From Sulfurospirillum sp. UBA4058 (lineage in GTDB: Bacteria; Campylobacterota; Campylobacteria; Campylobacterales; Sulfurospirillaceae): DNA of 64,000 nt. The notes below the pieces were generated by a model. It saw nothing but the letters and a program-made list of their open reading frames with translations. It ran no database searches and was not told where the DNA came from. The stretch is from assembly GCA_002382085.1 (NCBI GenBank), contig DFZK01000012.1, positions 1-64,000 of the forward strand, written 5' to 3'. Shown here in pieces: positions 24,921 through 33,317 of this stretch (the stretch's first letter is position 1; each line of letters opens with the position of its first letter). The position numbers and the translations under genes were made by a program.

Positions 24921-26339
24921 ATGAAAAAACCGATTTTACTCTCTCTTATCGCTTCCCTTTCTCTTTTTGCAGGAACGATTCAAATCGCTCAGATGCCCAA
25001 AGATTCTCCAAGACAAGACGCAACGTCGTCCAACGTAATTCTCTCTTACAACAATGCGGTCAAAAACGTCAAACAAAGCGTCGTTAACATTGCTACGACT
25101 AAAAAGACCAAACAGAGCGACCAGCTGAACGAACTGATGATGCTCAATCCGTTTTTTAAAGAGTTCTTCGGAAACCGACTCCCCGAATTAAAACAGCAGG
25201 AGCGTAAATCACACTCTTTAGGTTCCGGCGTCATTATCTCCGCGGACGGGTACATCGTCACCAACAATCACGTCGTCGAGGGAGCCGATGAAATCGTCGT
25301 CACGCTTCCGAACGATGAAAAAGAGTATAAAGCCAAAGTCATCGGAGAAGATTCGAAAACCGATCTTGCGGTCGTTAAAATCGATGCCAAAAACTTACAT
25401 GTAGCCTCTTTCGGCGACTCTTCCAATCTGCTAGAAGGCGACGTCGTCTTTGCCATCGGAAATCCTTTCGGCGTAGGCGAAACGATTACGCAAGGTATCG
25501 TCTCCGCGCTCAATAAAAACAATGTCGGACTCAACCAATACGAAAACTTTATCCAAACCGACGCCTCGATCAATCCCGGTAATTCCGGCGGTGCTTTGGT
25601 CGACAGCCGCGGTGCGCTCATCGGTATTAACAGTGCCATTCTCTCCAAAGGAGGCGGTAACAACGGCGTAGGTTTTGCCATTCCTTCCAATATGGTTCAA
25701 AAAATCGCTACCTCGTTGGTTGAAAACGGTAAAATCGAACGCGGTTTTATGGGCGTTTCCATTTCCGATTTAACCTCCGATCTGAAAGAACTGTACGACA
25801 ATAAACAAGGTGCGCTTATCGTGATGGTTGAAAAAGATTCTCCGGCGGAAAAAGGCGGTTTACAAGTCTCCGACTTGATTCTCGAAGTCGACGGTACGAA
25901 AATCAAAAACTCTAATGACCTTAAAAATACGATCGCCGCTATTGCGCCCGAGAGTAGCGTCACGATTACGTACGAACGCGACAAAAAAATCAAAACGGCA
26001 AAACTGAAACTCGCTAAAATGGATACCCAAAGCAGTAAAGCCGAAAGCAAAGGAGCGTCTAGCCCTATCGAAGGTCTTGATTTGACCGAAATCAACAACC
26101 AAACGCGTATGCAATACCAAATTCCCAAAGAGACCGAAGGTGTTTTGGTAACCGACGTCCAAGAAGATTCCAAAGCGGAACTGATGGGCTTTAGAGAAGG
26201 CGATATTATCGTTCAAATCGAGCAAAAACGTATCGTGACGATGAAAGATTTGAACAATACCTTGAAAGAGTATAAAAACCATAAAAAACGCGTGATTATC
26301 AATCGTCAAAATTACCGAGCCATTTTGGTTATGCCTTAA
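24921..26339 (+). CDS. htrA: Periplasmic serine protease/chaperone HtrA (DegP/DegQ family)
   Basis: 472 aa from ATG 24921 (AAAGGA 9 nt upstream); signal peptide MKKPILLSLIASLSLFAG. Catalytic triad: His in VTNNHVVEGAD, Asp in DSKTDLAVVKID, Ser in INPGNSGGALVDSRG. Two PDZ domains follow (about 275-365 and 390-470). It degrades or refolds misfolded periplasmic proteins and in Campylobacter also cuts host E-cadherin. Divergent from cbpA-hspR and followed by cprRS, as in Campylobacter. Confidence 0.96.
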   Translation: MKKPILLSLIASLSLFAGTIQIAQMPKDSPRQDATSSNVILSYNNAVKNVKQSVVNIATTKKTKQSDQLNELMMLNPFFKEFFGNRLPELKQQERKSHSLGSGVIISADGYIVTNNHVVEGADEIVVTLPNDEKEYKAKVIGEDSKTDLAVVKIDAKNLHVASFGDSSNLLEGDVVFAIGNPFGVGETITQGIVSALNKNNVGLNQYENFIQTDASINPGNSGGALVDSRGALIGINSAILSKGGGNNGVGFAIPSNMVQKIATSLVENGKIERGFMGVSISDLTSDLKELYDNKQGALIVMVEKDSPAEKGGLQVSDLILEVDGTKIKNSNDLKNTIAAIAPESSVTITYERDKKIKTAKLKLAKMDTQSSKAESKGASSPIEGLDLTEINNQTRMQYQIPKETEGVLVTDVQEDSKAELMGFREGDIIVQIEQKRIVTMKDLNNTLKEYKNHKKRVIINRQNYRAILVMP

Positions 26340-26341
26340 AG

Positions 26342-26366
26342 TTTTAGGAGGGAAAACCTCCTAAAA
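26342..26366 (+). terminator. Hairpin after htrA
   Basis: TTTTAGGAGG (26342-26351) pairs perfectly with CCTCCTAAAA (26357-26366) around GAAAA. The T run after it is weak, so it may only partly terminate htrA transcripts before the cprR promoter. Confidence 0.55.
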
Positions 26367-26371
26367 TTGGC

Positions 26372-26377
26372 TATAAT
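26372..26377 (+). promoter_or_regulatory. -10 box of the two-component operon
   Basis: TATAAT just downstream of the htrA hairpin and 22 bp before the response-regulator ATG; a TTACATGTAA copy lies directly after it at the likely transcription start. Confidence 0.5.
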
Positions 26378-26381
26378 ACCG

Positions 26382-26391
26382 TTACATGTAA
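26382..26391. repeat. TTACATGTAA palindrome in cprR leader
   Basis: Perfect copy between the -10 box and the AAGGAG ribosome site of the response regulator. Confidence 0.8.
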
Positions 26392-26399
26392 GGAGCATT

Positions 26400-27080
26400 A
26401 TGACGAAAATATTGATGATCGAAGATGATTTGGAATTAGCCGAAATTTTAACGGAATATTTAGAACCTTTCGATATGTCCGTCACGGTCGCCGAAGATCC
26501 CTACATAGGACTCTCTACGTTAGATACGCATCCTTTCGATCTTTTGATTTTAGACCTTACGCTTCCGGGTATCGACGGGCTTGACGTGTGTAAAGAGATT
26601 CGCAAGCGTCACACCATTCCCATCATCATCTCCTCCGCGCGTACCGACATTACCGATAAAGTGACCGCTTTGGAGAACGGCGCGGACGATTATTTACCCA
26701 AACCGTACAATCCAAGAGAACTGCAAGCACGCATCATGAGCCTACTGCGACGCAATAAAGGCTTAACCCCTATCGATCAAAGCGTACAAAAATCAAAAGA
26801 TTTAGTCTTAAACGAAGAGCAACGTACCATTTTTTTTCACGGCAAAGCCCTTCCCCTAACCGCAGCCGAATACGGAATCTTAGGTTATCTCATCAAAAAA
26901 GAAGGCGGCGTCGTCTCACGCGAAGAGCTGATTTACAATATCGAAGCCATTAGCGAAGAGACGACCAACAAAAGCATCGACGTCATTATCGGACGCATTC
27001 GACAAAAACTCGGAGAAAACCCTAAAGAACCGACGTATATTCATGCCATTCGCGGTATAGGATACAAATTTTTACAATGA
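26400..27080 (+). CDS. cprR: OmpR-family response regulator (CprR-like)
   Basis: 226 aa from ATG 26400 with AAGGAG 5 nt upstream. Receiver domain with acidic pocket EDD, phospho-acceptor Asp in LLILDLTLPGIDG, Ser/Thr switch IIISSARTD and Lys in YLPKPYNPREL; C-terminal winged helix with TAAEYGILGYL and DVIIGRIRQKLGE. The histidine kinase gene overlaps its end by 4 nt. Placement after htrA matches CprRS of Campylobacter jejuni, an essential system controlling envelope and biofilm traits; the symbol rests on that order. Confidence 0.85.
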   Translation: MTKILMIEDDLELAEILTEYLEPFDMSVTVAEDPYIGLSTLDTHPFDLLILDLTLPGIDGLDVCKEIRKRHTIPIIISSARTDITDKVTALENGADDYLPKPYNPRELQARIMSLLRRNKGLTPIDQSVQKSKDLVLNEEQRTIFFHGKALPLTAAEYGILGYLIKKEGGVVSREELIYNIEAISEETTNKSIDVIIGRIRQKLGENPKEPTYIHAIRGIGYKFLQ

Positions 27081-28315
27081 CCAAATCCTCTATTTTTTAC
27101 AGCATTACTTTTATTTTTGCGATCAGCATCGTCAGTATTTTTCTCGCACTTCTTTTTTTATTGGAGTACGATAAGCAAACCTATACCGAAAAGCTCAACA
27201 TTAAGTACTCTATTATCGCGCGTGCAACGCTTTTCCACCTCAATAATTTTATTACCAACGAAGAACTCAAAAAGCAGGTGCAAGGCTACCAAATGCGTGA
27301 AATTACGGATAAGACCCAACAAGAGCACATTATCCAAAACGCGCAAGTCATTCAAAAAATCTCCGATCGCATCGGATCGAGTGCCATTTTACGCTACGAA
27401 AACGACCATTACTTACAGATTGAGACCAAATACTCATCGTTACTGCTTAAAGACGAAGATTTTCAACCTTATCGTTACGACTTGATTAAAACGATTTTCG
27501 GCGTTGTCTTTACGATTATTATCATCGCGTATATTTTGACCATTCGCAAAATCAAACCTTTGCGAAAACTCAAACGCCAAATGGACGCGTTTGCCAAAGG
27601 CAATCTCAGTATCAACTGTAAAACCGACGGCGAAGATGAAATCTCCCAAGTTGCCAATGCCTTTCACAATGCGGTCGAACAGATTAACAAACTCAACCAA
27701 TCCCGCCAGCTTTTTTTACGCAATATTATGCACGAGCTCAAAACACCCATTACCAAAGGTCGTATTAGTGCCGAAATGCTCGAAGAAGGCAAGCAACGCA
27801 CACGCTTGATCGGCACGTTTGAAAAACTGGAACTTCTGATTAACGAATTTGCTTCGATTGAACAAATTACTTCCGGAGAAGGTCTCAAAAACGTCAAACC
27901 GTACCGTTTGGTCGATATGCTGGATGAAGCCATCGACCTTGCGATGATTTCTCCTACGCAAATTGAAATCGACGGTGAGGAAGAAATTATCTTAAACGTC
28001 GACTTTCGACTCTTCACGACGGCGATGAAAAACGTCATCGATAACGGCATTAAATACTCTATCGATCAAAAAGTACGCATTGTTGCGCGTAAAACGAAAA
28101 TGGCATTTATTAGCCAAGGCAAGCCGCTCAAATACGAACTGGCACATTATCTCGAACCGTTTGTGCAAGAAAACAATTCGCACCACAGTTTCGGACTCGG
28201 TCTTTACATCGTTCATCATATTCTCAAAGCACACCGTTTGACGTTTACCTACGAACACAAAGACGGGTATAATTATTTCAATTTTGAAAAACTCGATACG
28301 CTCGAACCAAATTAA
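27077..28315 (+). CDS. cprS: Sensor histidine kinase (CprS-like)
   Basis: 412 aa. Two membrane helices (about 10-28 and 145-160) flank a periplasmic sensor of about 110 aa; then a HAMP domain, the HisKA box MHELKTPITKGRISAEML with phospho-His, and a HATPase domain with N box NVIDNGIKYSI and a G box reduced to SFGLGLYIVHHIL. It phosphorylates the adjacent regulator. It shares four bases with that gene. Signal unknown. Confidence 0.88.
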   Translation: MTKSSIFYSITFIFAISIVSIFLALLFLLEYDKQTYTEKLNIKYSIIARATLFHLNNFITNEELKKQVQGYQMREITDKTQQEHIIQNAQVIQKISDRIGSSAILRYENDHYLQIETKYSSLLLKDEDFQPYRYDLIKTIFGVVFTIIIIAYILTIRKIKPLRKLKRQMDAFAKGNLSINCKTDGEDEISQVANAFHNAVEQINKLNQSRQLFLRNIMHELKTPITKGRISAEMLEEGKQRTRLIGTFEKLELLINEFASIEQITSGEGLKNVKPYRLVDMLDEAIDLAMISPTQIEIDGEEEIILNVDFRLFTTAMKNVIDNGIKYSIDQKVRIVARKTKMAFISQGKPLKYELAHYLEPFVQENNSHHSFGLGLYIVHHILKAHRLTFTYEHKDGYNYFNFEKLDTLEPN

Positions 28316-28431
28316 TGTTACAATAGATTTTTTTCATTACCCGATATCAAAACGGGTGTTCGCGATCAAAGAAATTCTTCTTTTCGAGAATGAAAGAAAT
28401 CTACAAAAACTTATTGACAAGGAGACGTTTT

Positions 28432-28839
28432 ATGTCCGGAATCGCTTTTTCCAAGATCAATCTTGCTAATCTTATCGACCATCATATCGCCTTATTGGAG
28501 CGTTTCGGAATCAAAGACGAAGTTCCGTTTTCGCTGATTTTTTTCTCCCTCGAAGATCGTAAAGAGATGGATAGCTTAGAGATGTTTCAACGCATTCTTC
28601 GACGTACCGATGCCATTTTTAGCCACAACAACCACTATGTCGTTATCTTAACGGGAACCGATTGGAACGGTGCTACCGAAGTTCTTTCGGGTATTCAGGA
28701 ATTTTTGGATCAAGCACCCCATGATAACGTCGTCACGTATCCGGAAGACGGAACCGATTCTAAAACGCTTTTAACCAAGCTCAAAGAGTTGGTAGAAGAC
28801 AACTGCGCTATCACAACCGAGCTCTTACATGTAGAATAA
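28432..28839 (+). CDS. Small cytosolic protein, GGDEF-like fold suspected
   Basis: 135 aa from ATG 28432 (MSGIAFSKIN) with AAGGAG 7 nt upstream. The segment SLIFFSLEDRKEMDSLEMFQRILRR followed by TDAIFSHNNHYVVILTGTDWNGA follows the order of strands and helices in GGDEF cyclase domains (...ILR..D...R.GGDEF.VLLP...), but the GGDEF loop is replaced by SHNNHYVV, so no cyclase activity is expected. Not a named family to me. It follows cprRS (116-nt gap). A degenerate nucleotide-binding or regulatory role is inference. Confidence 0.65.
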   Translation: MSGIAFSKINLANLIDHHIALLERFGIKDEVPFSLIFFSLEDRKEMDSLEMFQRILRRTDAIFSHNNHYVVILTGTDWNGATEVLSGIQEFLDQAPHDNVVTYPEDGTDSKTLLTKLKELVEDNCAITTELLHVE

Positions 28840-28841
28840 TC

Positions 28842-28865
28842 GGCGGGCAAAAAGCTCTGCCCGCC
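28842..28865. terminator. GC-rich hairpin between convergent genes
   Basis: GGCGGGCA (28842-28849) pairs with TGCCCGCC (28858-28865). Lies between a plus-strand and a minus-strand stop; no strong T run, so terminator strength is uncertain. Confidence 0.6.
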
Positions 28866-28873
28866 TTACGATA

Positions 28874-30076
28874 TTATTCGTTACGAAGGGTATCTAACAC
28901 ATTAACCTGTGTTGCTTTATACGCGGGATAATAGGATGAAAGAGCTACGATCGCACTCGTTCCTAAGACAATCAGACAAAAATCAAGCAACGATAAATCA
29001 AGCGGTAACCGTGCCGTACCGTAAACGTCGGCAGGAAGGGAAATAATATCAAACGAACCGAGAACCCATAAAACGATACCGCCTAAGAGCATGCCAAAAA
29101 GCATTCCGCCGCCGCCGATAACCAATCCTAGATAAAAAAACGTATTTTTGATCTCTTTTTTATACGCTCCTAGCGAAAGCAAAAGAGCGATTTCTTTACG
29201 GCGGTTCATCACCGTCATCAACAAAGAGCTAATAATATTTAAAGAAGCGATGAGGATAATCAGCATTAAGACAATGAACAAAGCACGTTTTTCCAATGCT
29301 AAGGCGGCAAAAAAATTGCCGTTCATCTGCCACCAGCCGACAATTCCCAAATCTGCCGGTAAGGTTTTTCGAATTTTTTCAATATCGTTCATCGGATCTT
29401 CGGAATAGATGTGAATGCCGTCAAACGTCCCTTCTTGGTATTGTAAAACTTGAACGAGAGAATCCAACGTCGTATACATGTAAGCTTTATCGTACGCGAT
29501 TAATCCCGAATGAAACGAACCTTGATAATTAAAACGCTTCATCTTCGGAATCAAACTCATACCGCCCGGATCGTTTTTCGTAAAAATCAATGTCGCCTTT
29601 TCATCGGCACTCAGTAAATGGTGTTTTGCCAATTCGCTTCCGGTAATCAAATCATACTTTTCAAGCGTTTTTCCGCGCACCGCATCGGCAACGATACTGT
29701 TAATTTGCGCCTCTTGATCGAAGTAAACGCCAAAAAGCAGTCCGCCTTCCAAGCGATCTCCTTTTTTCACGATCACTTGGGTTGAGATATACGGGCTAAA
29801 CTTTAGTGAAGGAAAATTTGCTTTCAACGTCTCTAAATCATTTTGCGTCACCGGAGAAAAGGTGCGTGAATAGATCGAAAGCGGATAATTCATCGTAAAA
29901 AGTTTTTTTTCAAACTCTTTATCAAAGCCGTTCATGATCGCCATAGCAACCATTAAAACCGTCAATCCGATCGCCACGCCGAAAAAGGCTAAAAGCGAAA
30001 TGACGGTAATAAAAGGCTGCGATTTATCGAATCGCAAATATTTTTTAACGAGATAAAGACTCAGATTTGCTTGCAC
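28874..30076 (-). CDS. lolC: LolC/LolE-type lipoprotein-release permease
   Basis: 400 aa. One N-terminal helix (FITVISLLAFFGVAIGLTVLMVAM), a large periplasmic domain, and three C-terminal helices ending in the FtsX/MacB permease region (VMNRRKEIALLLSLGAYKKEI). Works with an ATPase (LolD, not here) to release outer-membrane lipoproteins to LolA. Campylobacterota have one LolC/E-like subunit, so it probably works as homodimer. Next to secA and lolA, a conserved trio. Confidence 0.88.
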   Translation of the reverse strand: MQANLSLYLVKKYLRFDKSQPFITVISLLAFFGVAIGLTVLMVAMAIMNGFDKEFEKKLFTMNYPLSIYSRTFSPVTQNDLETLKANFPSLKFSPYISTQVIVKKGDRLEGGLLFGVYFDQEAQINSIVADAVRGKTLEKYDLITGSELAKHHLLSADEKATLIFTKNDPGGMSLIPKMKRFNYQGSFHSGLIAYDKAYMYTTLDSLVQVLQYQEGTFDGIHIYSEDPMNDIEKIRKTLPADLGIVGWWQMNGNFFAALALEKRALFIVLMLIILIASLNIISSLLMTVMNRRKEIALLLSLGAYKKEIKNTFFYLGLVIGGGGMLFGMLLGGIVLWVLGSFDIISLPADVYGTARLPLDLSLLDFCLIVLGTSAIVALSSYYPAYKATQVNVLDTLRNE

Positions 30077-30085
30077 TACCGACCT

Positions 30086-32671
30086 TTATGCTAAAAGCCC
30101 TTTTTTAGGACCGCTTTTACCGCAACATTGTTTGTATTTTTTACCGCTTCCGCACGGGCAAGGCTCGTTTCGGGGAATTTTTTTCTCTTTTTCGTCTTCT
30201 TCGTCTTCCGCATAAGGATTTTGATGTTCTAGAGTCGTAGCCGTATTGCTCTCTTCCATACGACGAATCATCTCTTCCATCGCTTGACGACGCTCATCCT
30301 CTTCTTTTTGATCGCGGAGTTTAACGATATGAAGCGTCTTAAAACTCTCAAATTTAATTTGCTCAACCAATTCGATAAAGAGGTTATAGCTCTCTTTTTT
30401 ATATTCGGTCAACGGATCTTTTTGGTTGTAACCGCGAAGTCCAATACCGGTTTTTAAAATATCCATTTGGTATAAATGTGCTCGCCATGCATTGTCGAGA
30501 ACTTGGAGGTATAAAATACGTTCAATCTCTTTGCGTTGCGTTGCATCGACCACGGACATCTTCGCGTCGTAACTTGTTTCTAAAAGTTCCGTCAGCTTCG
30601 TGCGCAATGCGTCAAAATCCAATCCTTGAAACAACGTTACGTCGTAGGCTTCTCCAAGTTCGTCGCGAACGACGGCATAAAGACGTTCAAGGTCATATTC
30701 CGTTTCGGAAATTCCTTCATATATTTCGGCTCTAAACAGCAGATTGGTAACAAATTCTGCACGAATTTCTTTAATTTTTTCTTCGATACCGAATGCCGGA
30801 TTTAAAAGATCGTTTCTAAAATTGTAAATGGTTTTACGTTGTTTATTGGCAACGTCGTCGTATTCCAACAAGTGTTTACGCGCTTCAAAATGAAGGGCTT
30901 CAACTTTTTTCTGTGCGTTCTCAACCGCGCGGGTGACCATTTTCGACTCGATATGTTCACCCTCTTCGATGCCGAGTCGCTCCATAATCGCCTTAATACG
31001 ATCGCTTCCGAAAATACGTAAAAGATTGTCTTCCAAGCTTAGGTAAAAACGGCTTTTACCCACGTCGCCCTGACGTCCGGAACGGCCGCGAAGCTGATTG
31101 TCGATACGACGACTTTCATGGCGTTCCGTTCCGATGATATAAAGACCGCCTAAGGCTTTCACTTCATCGGTCAGTTTGATGTCAACGCCTCGTCCCGCCA
31201 TATTCGTTGCGATCGTAACGGCACCTTTTAAACCCGCGTCTTTGATGATTTGCGCCTCTTTTTCATGGTTTTTTGCGTTCAAAACCGAATGCGGTACTTT
31301 CTCTTTTTTAAGCAAGGTATGTAACAATTCGCTTTTTTCGATGGACGCCGTACCTACCAAAACGGGTTGACCTTTTTCGTGGCACACCTTAATGTCTTTA
31401 ATGACGGCTTCAAACTTCTCACGCTCGGTTTTATAGATCAAATCGTTCATATCGTCACGACGCATCGGTAAATTCGTCGGAATGGAGATAACCTCTAAGT
31501 TGTAAATTTGTGAAAATTCCGTCGCTTCGGTTTGCGCGGTTCCCGTCATACCCGCTAGTTTTTTATACAATCGAAAATAATTTTGGAAGGTAATATCCGC
31601 CAACGTTTGCGACTCTTCTTTGATCATCACGCCTTCTTTGGCCTCTAAAGCTTGATGTAAGCCTTCGGAAAAGCGTCGACCTTCACTCAAACGACCCGTA
31701 AATTCATCGACGATAACGATTTCGCCTTCTCTGACGACATAATGAACGTCCGCTTCAAAAAGATAATGGGCTTTAAGAGCTTGATCGAGATGGTGCGATA
31801 AAACGGCATTTTCCAAACTGTAAAGGTTATCGACCTCGAATAATTTTTCGGCATTGCTGATACCCTCTTCGCTCAAAAGAATGGTTCGATTTTTTTCATC
31901 GACGCTAAAATCGCGCTCTTTAACCAATTGTCGAGCGACGCCGTCGGCAAGTTTGTACCCTTCCAACGTTCGATTGGCCGGTCCTGAGATGATGAGCGGC
32001 GTTCTAGCCTCATCAATTAAGATCGAATCGACTTCGTCGACAATCACGAAATTATGCATACGTTGAACTTTTTCACCCGAAGAGTAACGCATATTGTCCC
32101 GCAAATAGTCAAAACCGAATTCGTTATTCGTTCCGTAGGTAATGTCGGCGTCGTATTGCGCTTTACGCTCGGTATCGTTGGCTAGATCGTTGGTAACGAC
32201 GCCTACGCTAAGCCCTAAAAAATTATAAATGCGTGCCATATCCGCCGCGTCGCGTTTTGCCAAATAATCGTTCACGGTAACGACATGTACGCCATCCCCG
32301 CTCATGGCGTTTAACACGACCGGAAGCGTTGCAACCAACGTTTTACCTTCACCCGTTTTCATCTCGGCGATATTGCCGCCGTGCAACACTAAACCGCCGA
32401 CCATTTGGACGTCGAAATGACGCATCGTCGTCGTACGTTTGCTGACTTCTCGCGTTATCGCAAAAACTTCGTTCAAAACCTCGTCCAACGATTTTAAACC
32501 GGCTTGGACATCCGCTTTCAATGCATTAAATGTCGCCTTAAGATCTTCATCGCTTAGCCTTTCATACGTCGGTTCTAAGGCATTAATTTTTTTGACGCGT
32601 CCCATTAATTCTTTCACGACGCGATCATTTTTCGTGCCGAAAATTTTACGAACGATACTGCTGAGTGACAT
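30086..32671 (-). CDS. secA: Preprotein translocase ATPase SecA
   Basis: 861 aa from ATG 32671 (MSLSSIVRKIFG), GAGGA 7 nt upstream. Walker A MKTGEGKTLVATLP, DEVD box VIVDEVDSILIDEARTPL, motifs GTNNEFGFDYLRDNM, TNMAGRGVDI and RGRSGRQGD. The C-terminus has the SEC-C zinc motif CPCGSGKKYKQCC for SecB or lipid contact. Drives proteins through SecYEG. Divergent from lolA. Confidence 0.98.
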   Translation of the reverse strand: MSLSSIVRKIFGTKNDRVVKELMGRVKKINALEPTYERLSDEDLKATFNALKADVQAGLKSLDEVLNEVFAITREVSKRTTTMRHFDVQMVGGLVLHGGNIAEMKTGEGKTLVATLPVVLNAMSGDGVHVVTVNDYLAKRDAADMARIYNFLGLSVGVVTNDLANDTERKAQYDADITYGTNNEFGFDYLRDNMRYSSGEKVQRMHNFVIVDEVDSILIDEARTPLIISGPANRTLEGYKLADGVARQLVKERDFSVDEKNRTILLSEEGISNAEKLFEVDNLYSLENAVLSHHLDQALKAHYLFEADVHYVVREGEIVIVDEFTGRLSEGRRFSEGLHQALEAKEGVMIKEESQTLADITFQNYFRLYKKLAGMTGTAQTEATEFSQIYNLEVISIPTNLPMRRDDMNDLIYKTEREKFEAVIKDIKVCHEKGQPVLVGTASIEKSELLHTLLKKEKVPHSVLNAKNHEKEAQIIKDAGLKGAVTIATNMAGRGVDIKLTDEVKALGGLYIIGTERHESRRIDNQLRGRSGRQGDVGKSRFYLSLEDNLLRIFGSDRIKAIMERLGIEEGEHIESKMVTRAVENAQKKVEALHFEARKHLLEYDDVANKQRKTIYNFRNDLLNPAFGIEEKIKEIRAEFVTNLLFRAEIYEGISETEYDLERLYAVVRDELGEAYDVTLFQGLDFDALRTKLTELLETSYDAKMSVVDATQRKEIERILYLQVLDNAWRAHLYQMDILKTGIGLRGYNQKDPLTEYKKESYNLFIELVEQIKFESFKTLHIVKLRDQKEEDERRQAMEEMIRRMEESNTATTLEHQNPYAEDEEDEKEKKIPRNEPCPCGSGKKYKQCCGKSGPKKGLLA

Positions 32672-32795
32672 ACGATTTTCCTCTAATTTTCTTTCTTTTT
32701 TCTGATCTGTTTTCATTAGAATTCAGGATTTTATCATACTTTTACTATCTCTTTGATAAAACTCCATAACGATATTGCACGACCAAGGGGTTTTT

Positions 32796-33311
32796 ATGCG
32801 TTTGATTGGAATTTTACTCTGCTTCACGACGCTTTTATGCGCAAAAATCGGTGATTTTAAAACGATTCAAAGCGATTTTATTCAAAAAGTGACCAATGAT
32901 CAAAATAAGACGATTGCGTACGAAGGGACGTTTTATGCGACGAAAGAACAAAAAGCGTTATGGGTCTATCAAAAACCCGTCGTCAAAAAAATCTATTTTA
33001 ATCAAAACAAAGTTTTGATCGTCGAGCCGGAATTGGAACAAGTCGTCATTACGACGTTACAAAATACACCCAACATTGCTCAATTGCTTCATGAAGCCAA
33101 AGAGATCGCTCCAAATCGTTACGTCACCCGTTTTATGGACACGACGTATACGATTGTCGGTTCTAACGATACGATCGAGAAGATAAGCTACAAAGATAAA
33201 TTGGAAAATAACGTCGAAATTCTCTTTTCCAACGCGTCAACCGATCTTTTTATCGACGATGAACTCTTTCGACCCGATATACCGAAAGGATACGACATCG
33301 TTCGCGAATAA
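32796..33311 (+). CDS. lolA: Outer-membrane lipoprotein carrier LolA
   Basis: 171 aa from ATG 32796, with AAGGGG 5 nt upstream; signal peptide MRLIGILLCFTTLLCAKIG. The half-barrel features follow: FKTIQSDFIQKVTNDQNKTIAYEGTFYA and ALWVYQKPVVKKIYFN. Carries lipoproteins across the periplasm. The short length (about 155 mature residues) is usual in this phylum. Divergent from secA and next to the lolC-like permease. Confidence 0.92.
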   Translation: MRLIGILLCFTTLLCAKIGDFKTIQSDFIQKVTNDQNKTIAYEGTFYATKEQKALWVYQKPVVKKIYFNQNKVLIVEPELEQVVITTLQNTPNIAQLLHEAKEIAPNRYVTRFMDTTYTIVGSNDTIEKISYKDKLENNVEILFSNASTDLFIDDELFRPDIPKGYDIVRE

Positions 33312-33317
33312 GCACGT

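Noticed and set aside
28284..28469. 61-aa frame between cprS and the next gene
   Set aside because: Overlaps the end of cprS and the start of the small protein, with no ribosome site.
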